DNA of 64,000 nucleotides from an uncultured Clostridia bacterium. GTDB taxonomy: Bacteria; Bacillota; Clostridia; Christensenellales; Aristaeellaceae. Position numbers and translations under genes: made by a program. The notes under the pieces are model-generated. The model was not told where the DNA came from. It was given only the letters and a program-made list of their open reading frames with translations, and did not search any database. Numbering within the stretch: the first letter of the stretch is position 1; each line of letters begins with the position of its first letter. Below, in pieces: positions 7,437 to 15,782 of this stretch. The stretch is taken from the NCBI GenBank assembly GCA_947166385.1, contig CAMVEB010000019.1:1-64000 (forward strand), read 5' to 3'.

Positions 7437-7485
7437 ACCGGTTTCCCTCCTGCTTCTCATTTCTTCCGACCCTGAAGATGGGCAC

Positions 7486-7514
7486 ATCATATCATAGAGA
7501 ATTTATTTTGTCAA
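7486..7514 (-). promoter_or_regulatory. Sigma-A promoter for the Cys/Met leader
   Basis: On the minus strand TTGACA (7514-7509), 17 bases, TATGAT (7491-7486). Just upstream is a ten-base palindrome, TAGTAGACTA (7521-7530), which may be a regulator site. The promoter reads into the leader peptide at 7436 and towards the permease genes. Confidence 0.75.
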
Positions 7515-7586
7515 TGGATTTAGTAGACTATTATACATTCCATTTGCTGATGAGAAAAACGCTGCCGAAGCAGCGTACTGAATACA

Positions 7587-8038
7587 TCAATTTAGCTGTG
7601 ATTGCGCCTGTAATTTCATTTCTTCTTTAAACGCTTTCACTGTCATCCCGGCTTCTTCTGCGGCTTCCTCCACCGTATACTTCCCTTTTCGAACAGATCT
7701 GATCAACTGCATTACTGCTCCCTGCTGTTGTCCGATCTCGATTCCCTCTTTTCTTCCCAGCATCAGCATCGCGTCGCTATAGTTACACAATCCGCCCACA
7801 TCCTTCCTCAGTTCCTCTGTCATCTGCAGGTGATATTCGTTCTCCAGTTCCTTTTCCCGCTGCTCCACCGGCATCTCTTTTTCATGATATAGTCCACTGA
7901 AAAGCCCTGAAACTCTTCCACGCAGTACATCATCAGGACGGCCAGCACAGCCTTGTGACTGAACAGATTCACTACATGGCGGTCGAGTGTTGTTTTATTC
8001 GCCGCGATCTCCATCGAATCCGCAATCCCCGTATTCAC
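7587..8038 (-). pseudogene. Frameshifted, internally shortened nuclease-like gene (Rpn/PD-(D/E)XK-like)
   Basis: Two overlapping frames read as one protein if one base is restored in an A-run at about 7880 (ATGAAAAAGAGATG). The first frame gives ...FSHKAVLAVLMMYCVEEFQGFSVDYIMKK and the second continues KEMPVEQREKELENEYHLQM...GRKEGIEIGQQQG. The pieces resemble the beginning and end of the clostridial Rpn-like putative transposase/nuclease family. The central region expected to hold the nuclease motifs is absent, so the gene is shortened as well as frameshifted. A GTG start at 8038 has a GGGGAGGTGAG site. Family assignment is from general pattern only. Confidence 0.5.
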
Positions 8039-8233
8039 GCTGTACTCACCTCCCCGGCAGGATCATTTTATCATAGCTGTATAAGCTTTTCAATACAGCG
8101 GCTTTGTTTCTCCGCCTCGCTTTCCTCATCGCGTGATATTCCCTGTCTGCATTGCCGAAGATCAATCGGACTCGGTCGGCATATATGATGAAAATAGACA
8201 AGCAATCCTATGAGTTTACATGGTTTTAGAAGA

Positions 8234-8261
8234 TTGACATGTAGACATATGATGATATAAT
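8234..8261 (+). promoter_or_regulatory. Promoter of the toxin-antitoxin pair with repeated CATATGATGA element
   Basis: TTGACA (8234-8239), 16 bases, TATAAT (8256-8261). The ten-mer CATATGATGA occurs within the spacer (8246-8255) and again across the antitoxin start codon (8289-8298). These two copies could be binding sites for the antitoxin, since Phd/YefM proteins usually repress their own promoters (known of the family, inferred here). Confidence 0.65.
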
Positions 8262-8291
8262 TATGATATATTAAAGAAGGGAGCTTGTCAT

Positions 8292-8576
8292 ATGATGACA
8301 TTTCGGGAATCGATCAGACCATCGGCTGATCTCAGGAACCATTACAATGAGATTTCCAGACAGTGCAGAGAGAATAAAGAAGCTGTCGTTATAACCGTAA
8401 ACGGTCGGGGGGACACGGTTTCAATAGCATATGAAGAATACAGGAGAATGAAAGCCAGAATTGAATTGCTTGAAATCCTTGCAGAATCGGATGAAGATGT
8501 GAAGTTTGGAAGGGTTGCTCCTGTTCGGGATACTTTTGACGATATCCGAAAGATGCTGACGGAGGAAAAGCTTTGA
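8292..8576 (+). CDS. Type II antitoxin, Phd/YefM family
   Basis: A 94-residue protein with the Phd/YefM N-terminal DNA-binding fold: IRPSADLRNHYNEISRQCRE, then AVVITVNGRGDTVSIAYEEY, the usual VITxNGR pattern. The acidic C-terminal tail (ESDEDVKFGRVAPVRDTFDDI) should wrap and neutralise the toxin. The promoter at 8234 is close to consensus. The stop overlaps the toxin start. This intact pair is surrounded by gene debris, as is common for stabilising modules on mobile DNA. Confidence 0.87.
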   Translation: MMTFRESIRPSADLRNHYNEISRQCRENKEAVVITVNGRGDTVSIAYEEYRRMKARIELLEILAESDEDVKFGRVAPVRDTFDDIRKMLTEEKL

Positions 8577-8890
8577 AATACAAAGTATTACGTACCGATA
8601 CGGCAGACGCTCTGATCAGGAACATCATTCTGTACATTGCCGAAAAATTTGGAAGCGATATCGCATTGAATAAGCTGAACGATTTGGAAGAATCCATTCT
8701 GGCGCTGGAAAACAATCCGTATATCGGAACAGAACCAAGATATCCTGTTTTAAAACGGCAGGGATATAAGGTTCTCATTCTGGAAAAAGATCTGGTTTTT
8801 TATAAGATTGACGAAAATGCAAAAACGGTCACTGTTTATGCCGTTGTCGATCAAAGACAGGATTATCTTAGTATTATTCGGGGACTTTGA
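8573..8890 (+). CDS. Type II toxin, RelE/ParE family
   Basis: A 105-residue protein of the RelE/ParE superfamily, with YKVLRTDTADALIRNIILYI at the start, LEESILALENNPYIGTEPRY in the middle and LVFYKIDENAKTVTVYAVVDQRQD near the end, matching the compact ParE fold. It starts with TTG at 8573, overlapping the antitoxin stop (TTGA), behind GGAGGAAAAGC. Whether it cuts mRNA on the ribosome or poisons gyrase cannot be told from sequence alone. Confidence 0.85.
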   Translation: MKYKVLRTDTADALIRNIILYIAEKFGSDIALNKLNDLEESILALENNPYIGTEPRYPVLKRQGYKVLILEKDLVFYKIDENAKTVTVYAVVDQRQDYLSIIRGL

Positions 8891-8931
8891 CTGCGTACTG
8901 ATGCGCCAAGCTGCGGTGGCCCAATGCCCCT

Positions 8932-9213
8932 TTGAACCTGTATAAGGCTACGCTGACTCCACATTACTCCTGGCACAATTTCGTCACGATACTTTACCGG
9001 GCCGGGGTTGACCCGATGAAGGCCATGAAGATCGTGAGCCACAGCGATTACCAGACCACAGCGGACATCTACACGCATCTCGATGAACTGAGCATGAGGG
9101 TCACGGCGCAGGACATGGCGTGTCGCAACCCATGGGAGAGCCGTTTTCTTCCACTTGCAACTGAAGCAGGAACCGGTTCATGGCGGAAGTGGCCGGAAAG
9201 GCGCGGAATCTGA
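8932..9213 (+). pseudogene. C-terminal remnant of a tyrosine recombinase (integrase)
   Basis: The frame contains LTPHYSWHNFVTILYRAG, DPMKAMKIVSHSDYQTTADIYTH and a tail, matching the last third of phage-type integrases (HxxR, the G/S-H-S box and the catalytic Tyr in IYTH). The catalytic Arg of the HxxR box is replaced by Trp (HYSWHN instead of HYFRHN), and everything upstream of this segment is missing. The remnant is therefore inactive. It suggests that the toxin-antitoxin pair and neighbouring debris are the residue of an integrated element. The true end is uncertain; similarity fades after about 9120. Confidence 0.75.
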
Positions 9214-9441
9214 CAGAAAAAACCGGCAAACCGGCAAAACCGTCTGGTTTTTGAATTCGAGGCCAAAAGGCCGTGGACAAAAAAACGAGGGAAGCGTCTC
9301 CCCGGTGGGGAGTCGGGCGCAGCCGGAAGCGCCCCGAGTTTGTTTGTGCGAAAGGGAGTACAGAACCCGCTCCAAGGGTTCTGTACGACCATTGAGCAAA
9401 CGGCCCGAAGGGGAATCCCGCCACTTCAACTCCCGGGAGCG
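9214..9441. other. Non-coding tail with several hairpins
   Basis: No gene seen. The stretch is rich in inverted repeats: an imperfect AAAAACC/GGTTTTT pair at about 9215-9252, GGCCAAAAGGCC near 9262, CGGGCGC/GCGCCCCG around 9315-9337, and the perfect 11-bp repeat described separately. The density is higher than elsewhere in the window and may mark the end of a former mobile element. Confidence 0.5.
9358..9386. repeat. Perfect 11-bp inverted repeat
   Basis: GTACAGAACCC, a seven-base loop and GGGTTCTGTAC. Flanking GTTTG and CAAAC extend the symmetry outward with mismatches. It lies between the integrase remnant and the 3' end of the phosphatase gene, so it could be a terminator stem, an attachment-site remnant or an inverted repeat of a small element. 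There is no T-run on either side. Confidence 0.6.
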
Positions 9442-12400
9442 TTAGATATATGCGCTTCCGGGTTGATCCGTTTGTTTTTTTGTACCATAATATTTCATGC
9501 ACAGCATGGTGATATCGTCAAACTGTTCTGCATTGCCTGCGAAGCGGTTCACCGTCTCATGCACATGGCGGATCAGTTCTTCCGGTTCCGCGCCCGGGCG
9601 CTGGTTCAGGGCTTCACACAGCTGCTCTTCGCCGAACATTTCTTCCGCATCATTGGCGGCTTCCGGTACGCCGTCCGTATAAACAAAGATGCAATCTCCC
9701 GGCTGCAGTTCAAATTCACGGTTTTGATAGCGGGCTTTCTTCACCGCGCCCACAAACATGTTATGTGGATATTCCAGCAATTCAAATGCCCCGTCAGCGC
9801 GCCGGAGAGCCGGGTTTTCATGCCCTGCGTTGCAAGCCAGGCCCTTGCCGGTGGAAAGCTCGATCACCGCCGCCCAAACCGTCACGAACATGCTGGATTC
9901 ATTGTTTTCGCACAACTGCAGGTTGACGTTCGTCAACGCCTCCGCAGGCGCAAGCCCCGTCATCAGCTGATTTTTGATCAGCGCTTGAGATACCATCATG
10001 AAAAGCGCGGCTGGAATACCCTTTCCTGACACATCTGCTATGACCATTGCCAGATGATCGTCTTCGACCAGGAAATAATCATAGAAATCCCCGCCGATCT
10101 CTTTGGCTGGTGTCATGCTGGCATAGAGATCAAACTTTTTCCCCTCTGCAGCCTGCGGGAGGGTGCGCGGAAGCGCGGAAACCTGGATATCCGAAGCGAG
10201 GCGCAGATCTCCAGCAATGCGCTCCTGATCCTTCTTCCGTTCGATCCGTTGGGCCTGCCGCTTCAGCATGAGACGGATCAGCCAGATATCGATCAGCAGG
10301 ACAACCAACCCGACAACTATCCAGAACCATAGCTGCTCATGGATTGCCAGTTCTTTTCGAATCAGGATGGAAAGTTCATTGCTTCCGTATATACCCTCGT
10401 CATCAAGGCGCATGATATAATGATATTCTCCGCCACCAAGGTTTGTGTAATCCGCAGGCTTCAGGTCACTGCTGTTTACCGTTACCGAAGCTGTGTCGAA
10501 GCCCTCCAGGAAACAGGTAACCTTTGGATCTGTCGGCGCGAAATTAATGACAAAACCGGTGACAGTCAGCTTATGCGTGTCGGAAGGGATCGTAAACCCT
10601 CCATCGGAATCGGGCAGAATCCGCAATCCATCAGCATGCACAAAGGGAACGGCCATCTTTACCGCAGTATCCGTTTCAAAAGGTTCCTCAATGTTCACTT
10701 TGGTCACGCCGGTTGTGCAGGCGATATACAGATCTCCATCCTCCGTCAATTCGCTGTAGGAATTCGATGTGGCAATACCGGCCAGACCGTTGTTGACATT
10801 GTAGTGTATAGCTTCGATCGCACCGTTGGCGATCAGCTGTTCCACTGGCGTCACATAAATCCCGTCGCTGGACAATACCCACATTTCGCCTTTGCTGTTT
10901 TCATACAGGTCATAATTATTGGCGTAAGGGAATTCCCGGATTGTTGTCACCCGATGGTCCGGCGTCATATAGGCCAGCGAGTTGCCCGTGACGATCCAGA
11001 TCAGGTTTCCCTCCCGGCTGCGGCGGACGCGCATCACCACGTCCGAGGTGAGGCCGTCTTCGGAACCGATATGCGTGATCCCGTCCGGCCGGATAATGAA
11101 GATCCCGCCCCCGTCCGTGCCAAGGACATACTCCCCGTTGAAGCCTTCTGTCACGGTCAGGACCCCCAGGTTCGTCAGTCCCTGTTCCGCCCCGAAGACG
11201 GCAGCCACCCGGCCGTTCCGGATGACGCTGAGTCCGCCGCTCTGCGCCGCAAGGATGCTTCCGTCTTCACATTCGTAAACCGCACGGCACTTTTCCGAAG
11301 CCATGCCGTCCTCCGGCGTAAATAACACCATCTCTCCCGCGCTATAGCGAATCAGTCCGTCGCCGTTCCATGGGCTGATCCAAAGATATCCCCTGCTGTC
11401 CCGCATCACGGACCGAATCCGGGTATTGTTCAGATAAGCGAGCAGATCCGTTGCTTCCACGGCTTTCCCCGAAACGGTCTCCGCCCTGGACAGGGGGATG
11501 CTGTCCACAGGTTTCCCGTCTTTTACGGCCATCAGGCCCTCGTCTGTGGCAAGAAAGAGCATGGTATCATACAGGCAGGTGGAATTGATGACCTGGGAAG
11601 GAATCTCCCACCGGGCGAACAGATCCTCGAACTGATTGGGGACCACTTTCATCACACCCTGCCTGGTGGATGTGAACCACAGATTTCCCTGATGGTCTGT
11701 CATGACATGCTGAACGGAATTATCCATCGGGACATCCTGCAGCAAGGTGGCGCTGTCCCCGTCCAGCTTGCCGATGCCATTCCTTGCGCATACCCAGATC
11801 TGCCCGCCGATTTCTTCCAGGCATTCCGGATCCGTGAGTTCTCCGAGATCCACCACACCGGCATGCTGAAACGCTTCCGACGCTTTCCCGTAATAAATGC
11901 TGGAACCTGTAGCCCCTAGCCAGAACCAGCCGGGATTTTCAGCATCCGGGAGAATGCAGCTGATATTTTTAACAGGGCAGTCCTCCGCAGCCATCACGCT
12001 GACCTGGTGTCCTTTGCTATAGCATACCAGGTTCCCGGTCCGGGTAAGCGCGTAAACCAGGCCGTCGCTGCTCCTGCGGAGATTCTGAACAGAGCCTTCC
12101 ATCCGGCCGCTGTGGTCTGTTGAAAGCTCCAGATCAGGACTGATGATAACGATGCCGGAGGTTGTACCAACATAGATATAGCCGTCCGAGTCTTCCGAAA
12201 AGCATCGGATCACGACGGATTCAGACAGTTCAGCCTTGCCCCACCTTCTAAACCGCCCGTTTTCCATCATCAGGAAGCCTGTGTCGTTGGTTCCGATCCA
12301 CAGCCGGTTATGACTGTCCGTAAACAAAGCCCTGACATTGGAGATCGGCGTATCTGCGTCGATCCGTTCAAATGTATTTCCGTCGTAACGCATCAGGCCT

Positions 12401-12681
12401 GCATAGCTTCCGATCCAGATAAATCCATCGTCGGTTTGCGAGATGGCGTTTGCCTCGGAAGTGGGCAGGCCGTTCCCGTTATTGTACAGTACAGCGGTAA
12501 ATTTCGCACCATGTCCGATCGGATCAACAGCGGGATTAAGATTCAGGTTCCCGGAGGCGTTCATAGATTGAACCGCGTCGCTGCGCGCAGAACAGGTCGC
12601 TTCTGCCATAATGATTACAGTAAAAAGCAGGCATAGCAACAGCCTAAGGGCATGATTCATTGTCAGCTGTTTCCGAAACAT
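9442..12681 (-). CDS. Membrane PP2C (SpoIIE-type) phosphatase with two-component-type propeller sensor
   Basis: A 1079-residue protein. A signal/anchor segment lies at about 10-30. Then come many Reg_prop repeats (DGFIWIGSYAGLMRYDG, NRLWIGTNDTG, GNLWFTSTRQGV, GYLWISPWNGDGLIRY) to about residue 690, a Y_Y_Y-like domain to 770, and one membrane helix (about 784-803). The cytoplasmic PP2C/SpoIIE domain spans 850-1065. Metal-binding motifs are intact: EIGGDFYDYF, IADVSGKGIPAALFM, VYTDGVPEA, FDDITMLCM. Propellers of this kind sense ligands outside the cell. The PP2C should dephosphorylate a STAS-domain antagonist, and one is encoded just upstream. The start at 12681 was chosen because GGGAGG ends six bases before it. 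It is the last gene of the peptide-export operon. Confidence 0.9.
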   Translation of the reverse strand: MFRKQLTMNHALRLLLCLLFTVIIMAEATCSARSDAVQSMNASGNLNLNPAVDPIGHGAKFTAVLYNNGNGLPTSEANAISQTDDGFIWIGSYAGLMRYDGNTFERIDADTPISNVRALFTDSHNRLWIGTNDTGFLMMENGRFRRWGKAELSESVVIRCFSEDSDGYIYVGTTSGIVIISPDLELSTDHSGRMEGSVQNLRRSSDGLVYALTRTGNLVCYSKGHQVSVMAAEDCPVKNISCILPDAENPGWFWLGATGSSIYYGKASEAFQHAGVVDLGELTDPECLEEIGGQIWVCARNGIGKLDGDSATLLQDVPMDNSVQHVMTDHQGNLWFTSTRQGVMKVVPNQFEDLFARWEIPSQVINSTCLYDTMLFLATDEGLMAVKDGKPVDSIPLSRAETVSGKAVEATDLLAYLNNTRIRSVMRDSRGYLWISPWNGDGLIRYSAGEMVLFTPEDGMASEKCRAVYECEDGSILAAQSGGLSVIRNGRVAAVFGAEQGLTNLGVLTVTEGFNGEYVLGTDGGGIFIIRPDGITHIGSEDGLTSDVVMRVRRSREGNLIWIVTGNSLAYMTPDHRVTTIREFPYANNYDLYENSKGEMWVLSSDGIYVTPVEQLIANGAIEAIHYNVNNGLAGIATSNSYSELTEDGDLYIACTTGVTKVNIEEPFETDTAVKMAVPFVHADGLRILPDSDGGFTIPSDTHKLTVTGFVINFAPTDPKVTCFLEGFDTASVTVNSSDLKPADYTNLGGGEYHYIMRLDDEGIYGSNELSILIRKELAIHEQLWFWIVVGLVVLLIDIWLIRLMLKRQAQRIERKKDQERIAGDLRLASDIQVSALPRTLPQAAEGKKFDLYASMTPAKEIGGDFYDYFLVEDDHLAMVIADVSGKGIPAALFMMVSQALIKNQLMTGLAPAEALTNVNLQLCENNESSMFVTVWAAVIELSTGKGLACNAGHENPALRRADGAFELLEYPHNMFVGAVKKARYQNREFELQPGDCIFVYTDGVPEAANDAEEMFGEEQLCEALNQRPGAEPEELIRHVHETVNRFAGNAEQFDDITMLCMKYYGTKKQTDQPGSAYI

Positions 12682-12706
12682 GTTCATCCTCCCGCGGAAA
12701 TACTGG

Positions 12707-13015
12707 TTAATCTGCGATCACGTGCACCACGTTAATAAAGTTGGTAAGCTTGATGATCTTCATCACCGCAGCGTTGGCGTGGATCAGCTGCACTTCGCCT
12801 TCGCGCTCCTCCATCGTCTGTTCCAGCCACAAAAGCAGGCGAAGGCCGCTGGAGGAGATGTATTCCACGTCGGAAAAGTCCATCACGATTTGCTGCACCC
12901 CGTCCAGATACGGCTGCAGCTCCCGGTCCAGCAGCGGCGTTCTGACGGTATCTACGCGGCCCTGGGGCCGCACGGTCAGAACGGTCCCCTGCTTTTCAAT
13001 CACGGCGATTGCCAT
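12707..13015 (-). CDS. STAS-domain anti-sigma-factor antagonist
   Basis: A 102-residue single-domain STAS protein of the SpoIIAA/RsbV class. The phosphorylation loop is intact: IVMDFSDVEYISSSGLRLLL, with the conserved Ser in the SSSG turn. Such proteins are switched by a serine kinase (anti-sigma factor) and a PP2C phosphatase. The phosphatase gene is immediately downstream, but no kinase gene is seen nearby, so the partner must lie elsewhere. The start at 13015 follows AAGGAGG; an upstream in-frame ATG at 13090 lies inside the precursor gene and lacks a site. Confidence 0.9.
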   Translation of the reverse strand: MAIAVIEKQGTVLTVRPQGRVDTVRTPLLDRELQPYLDGVQQIVMDFSDVEYISSSGLRLLLWLEQTMEEREGEVQLIHANAAVMKIIKLTNFINVVHVIAD

Positions 13016-13041
13016 GGTTTTGTTCCTCCTTGTTCTATCTT

Positions 13042-13533
13042 TTAGTTGATCCAGCAGGAATAAGCGATGCTCCACATGTAGACCGCGCAATAGTACGGGC
13101 CGCCCTCGCGCAGTTTTACATCCCAGTCGCGGGTTTTACAATTAAAATATTCCATGCAGAACTCCGCCGTGATATCATGTCCAAAGTTTTCATAGACCGC
13201 CGCGATGAATTCCCCGCCCTCGATGTAGGTCATATTGTAGAAACAGGGGCAACGCCAGTCTTCGGGCGCCCATTTCTTGATTCCGTAAATCCCGCCGCCG
13301 CTCACGCCATCCAGATCATCCGGGGAGATACGCTCGACATCCTGATCCGCCTGGGCCTTGTCCATCAACGTCTTCACGAGTTCGGGATCCACCTCGAGGC
13401 TGTCCGGCGAATGTTCCGCAAGATCAACCTGAGGGCGCAGCTCCTTCTCCTTCAGTTCCGCGATCTTCTCCTCTGACATGTTCAGCTTCTTCAGGGCATC
13501 CTCCATCTCTCGATTCAGTTGCATCTTTGCCAT
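13042..13533 (-). CDS. Double-glycine leader peptide precursor with large Cys-containing core
   Basis: A 163-residue secreted-peptide precursor. The first 79 residues are charged and helical, ending DDLDGVSGG, a double-glycine type processing site like those cut by C39 peptidases. The predicted core of about 84 residues has six Cys (in RCPCFY, AEFCMEYFNC, YYCAVY and YSCW), many aromatic residues and a hydrophobic C-terminal end. The start follows AAAGGAG. No modifying enzyme (lanthionine synthase, radical SAM protein or cyclodehydratase) lies in the operon, so the core may be cross-linked only by disulfides. It follows the two ABC exporter genes. Function is unknown: bacteriocin, signal or other. 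Confidence 0.8.
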   Translation of the reverse strand: MAKMQLNREMEDALKKLNMSEEKIAELKEKELRPQVDLAEHSPDSLEVDPELVKTLMDKAQADQDVERISPDDLDGVSGGGIYGIKKWAPEDWRCPCFYNMTYIEGGEFIAAVYENFGHDITAEFCMEYFNCKTRDWDVKLREGGPYYCAVYMWSIAYSCWIN

Positions 13534-13562
13534 GGTTCTGTTCTCCTTTCATTGTTTGTGTT

Positions 13563-15770
13563 TTATGTTTTATGTTCAGGCGAAGAGGGCGCGTCCGTCC
13601 GCTGCCTTTCCACCAGTTCCGCGAAGAACCCGCCGAGGGCGATCAGTTCTTCATAGGTTCCTTCCTCCACGATCTGGCCGCCATCCAGCACCAGAATCCG
13701 GTCGCAGCGCCGGATAGTGCTCAGGCGGTGGGCGATCACAAGCCTTGTGCAGCCCATCCTGTCCAGGGCTTCGGATACCTGCCGCTGGGTCTTGTTGTCC
13801 AGGGCGGAGGTGGCCTCGTCAAAGATCAGGATCTTCGGCTTTGGCGCGATGGCACGGGCGATCATCAGGCGCTGGCGCTGGCCGCCGGAGATGCCGCCCT
13901 GGCCCTCGGAGATGATGGTGTGCATCCCCATGGGCATGGCGCGGATGTCCTCCGCGATCCCCGCCGTCTCCGCCGCCTCCCAGGCCGCATCCATGGACAG
14001 CTCCGGCGCGGTGATCACGATATTGGAATAGATGCTGCCCTGCATCAGCCCCGCGTCCTGGGTGACGGTGCCGATTTTGCGGCGCAGGGATGGCAGATCG
14101 AGGCTGCTTATATCCCGGCCGTCAAAATACACCGCGCCCTTTTCCGGCTTCTCAAAGCCCAGCAGCAGCCGCACCAGCGTGGATTTGCCGCAGCCCGTCC
14201 GGCCCACGACGGCCACATACTCGCCGGGGGCGATCTTCAGCGACAAATCCTTCAGCACATAGGGGGAATCCTCGTCATAGCGGAAGGACACGTGATCCAG
14301 TTCCATCCCGCCGGAGAGCCGGGTGATGATCTCCTTTCCCTCTGCCGTCTCCGGCTCCGTTTTCAAAAACGGCTCCGCCATCTCCAGAATGGGCTTGATC
14401 TGCGCCGCCCTGAAGGCCACGCCCATCAGGCTCATGAACGCGCCCAGCATCATGCCGTAGGCGGCGGTAAAGGCGTAATAGCCGGAAGGCGAAAGCCCCG
14501 TCTCCACCGCCAGATCGTACAGCACGATGTTGGAAATCAGCGTGATGCCCGTGGAAATCACCGAATTGACCTTGATGAAACCAGGCGGGTTATACTGGGT
14601 GGCGGCCCCATCGGCATACAGGCTGAGCCAACGGGCGAACACGCGCTTCTCGGCCCCCGCCAGCCTGATCTTCTGAACGCCGGAAATGATGCTGTAGCTC
14701 ATGCCGGATTCCCCCGCGTCGAGTTCCATCTGGCGCTTGCTGATGCGGATGCGCGTGATGGAAGAGACGAAGGAAAACCCTACTGTAACCAGGATGATCA
14801 CCAGCGAGGGCACGACCAGCGCCGGGGCAAAATTGAAAATCTGCGTGATATACAGCATGGAGGACAGCGAGGTAAGCCCAGTGCTGAGCACCATGCCCAG
14901 GAGAATGGAGCACAGCTGGTTCACCGACATGGCGCGGGACTTGAGCTCGCCCGCACTGTAGCGACGGAAGAACCCGGCGGGGAGGCTCAGCAGCCGCATC
15001 ATCATGGACGATGCCACGCCAAGAGAGGTTTTGGTATCCAGCCGGGACTGGATCAACTCCCGAATGCTGTCCAGGAGCTTGGAAGACAGGGTAATGCAGA
15101 TCACGGAAAGCGCGATGCCGATAAGGACGGAGCCTTGCCCGCTGGCCAGCACCGGGCCTGTGATCGCCTGGGTGACGCGGGGCAGCAGCAGACCCGACAG
15201 CGTCACCGCCAGCGTCGCCGCGGCCAGGAGCGCCAGATCGCCCGGTGATACGCATCGCCACATATAGACAAGCAGATCCGGGATGCCCAACTTCTTCCGG
15301 GGCAGCGGATAGTAGAAGCAGACGGCCTCCTGTTCAAACAGAGCGGCGTTTTTCCGGTTGACCTTTGTCCGCTTGCCGGTGTGCGGATCCGTGAAAGTAT
15401 ATCCTGTCAGCACGCCGGGCAGCAGTGCCACGGGGACGCCCCCCTCCTTCGTGAAAGCGAGGATGGGGCCGAAGGCGTCCCTGTACCAGTTCTTCGTCAG
15501 CTCGATATCCCGACGCATCAGGCCGTGGGGGCGAAGGCAGTAATCCAGCTGCTCCATGGCGTCGGTGACGCTGTCCGGCAGAGCGGAGGGCTTGCAGTGA
15601 TAGTATTTCAGTATTTCGTCAATGGCGCTTTGGGCCACGAAACGCTGATCGTTGATCCTGTCCGCGATCCGCTGCCCCAGCACCACGCCGGAAATCTTGG
15701 CAAAGGAATCCTCCAGCCGTTCCTGGTCGGCACGGCGGCGTTCCTTCACCTGGCTTTTAAACCATTGCAT
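13563..15770 (-). CDS. NHLM-type peptide exporter, second ABC transporter
   Basis: A 735-residue half transporter resembling the ATP-binding permease of NHLM (nitrile-hydratase-leader microcin) systems. The N-terminal 240 residues form a divergent cytoplasmic domain without protease motifs, followed by a six-helix membrane domain (about 245-530) and an ATPase domain. Walker A is GRTGCGKST, the signature ISGGQRQRLMIARA, Walker B ILIFDEATSALD, and the switch His is in VIAHRLS. It likely pairs with the C39-containing transporter encoded directly upstream. The ATG follows GAGGAGG by seven bases. Confidence 0.9.
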   Translation of the reverse strand: MQWFKSQVKERRRADQERLEDSFAKISGVVLGQRIADRINDQRFVAQSAIDEILKYYHCKPSALPDSVTDAMEQLDYCLRPHGLMRRDIELTKNWYRDAFGPILAFTKEGGVPVALLPGVLTGYTFTDPHTGKRTKVNRKNAALFEQEAVCFYYPLPRKKLGIPDLLVYMWRCVSPGDLALLAAATLAVTLSGLLLPRVTQAITGPVLASGQGSVLIGIALSVICITLSSKLLDSIRELIQSRLDTKTSLGVASSMMMRLLSLPAGFFRRYSAGELKSRAMSVNQLCSILLGMVLSTGLTSLSSMLYITQIFNFAPALVVPSLVIILVTVGFSFVSSITRIRISKRQMELDAGESGMSYSIISGVQKIRLAGAEKRVFARWLSLYADGAATQYNPPGFIKVNSVISTGITLISNIVLYDLAVETGLSPSGYYAFTAAYGMMLGAFMSLMGVAFRAAQIKPILEMAEPFLKTEPETAEGKEIITRLSGGMELDHVSFRYDEDSPYVLKDLSLKIAPGEYVAVVGRTGCGKSTLVRLLLGFEKPEKGAVYFDGRDISSLDLPSLRRKIGTVTQDAGLMQGSIYSNIVITAPELSMDAAWEAAETAGIAEDIRAMPMGMHTIISEGQGGISGGQRQRLMIARAIAPKPKILIFDEATSALDNKTQRQVSEALDRMGCTRLVIAHRLSTIRRCDRILVLDGGQIVEEGTYEELIALGGFFAELVERQRTDAPSSPEHKT

Positions 15771-15782
15771 CCCGTTGCCTCC

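Noticed and set aside
9069-9502. Several overlapping frames around the integrase remnant
   Set aside because: They arise from the GC-rich hairpin region and show no family pattern or start signal.
13527-15248. Long plus-strand open frame opposite the second ABC transporter
   Set aside because: It is the complement of a well-supported ABC exporter gene on the other strand, has His/Arg/Gln-rich composition, no ribosome binding site and no family features.
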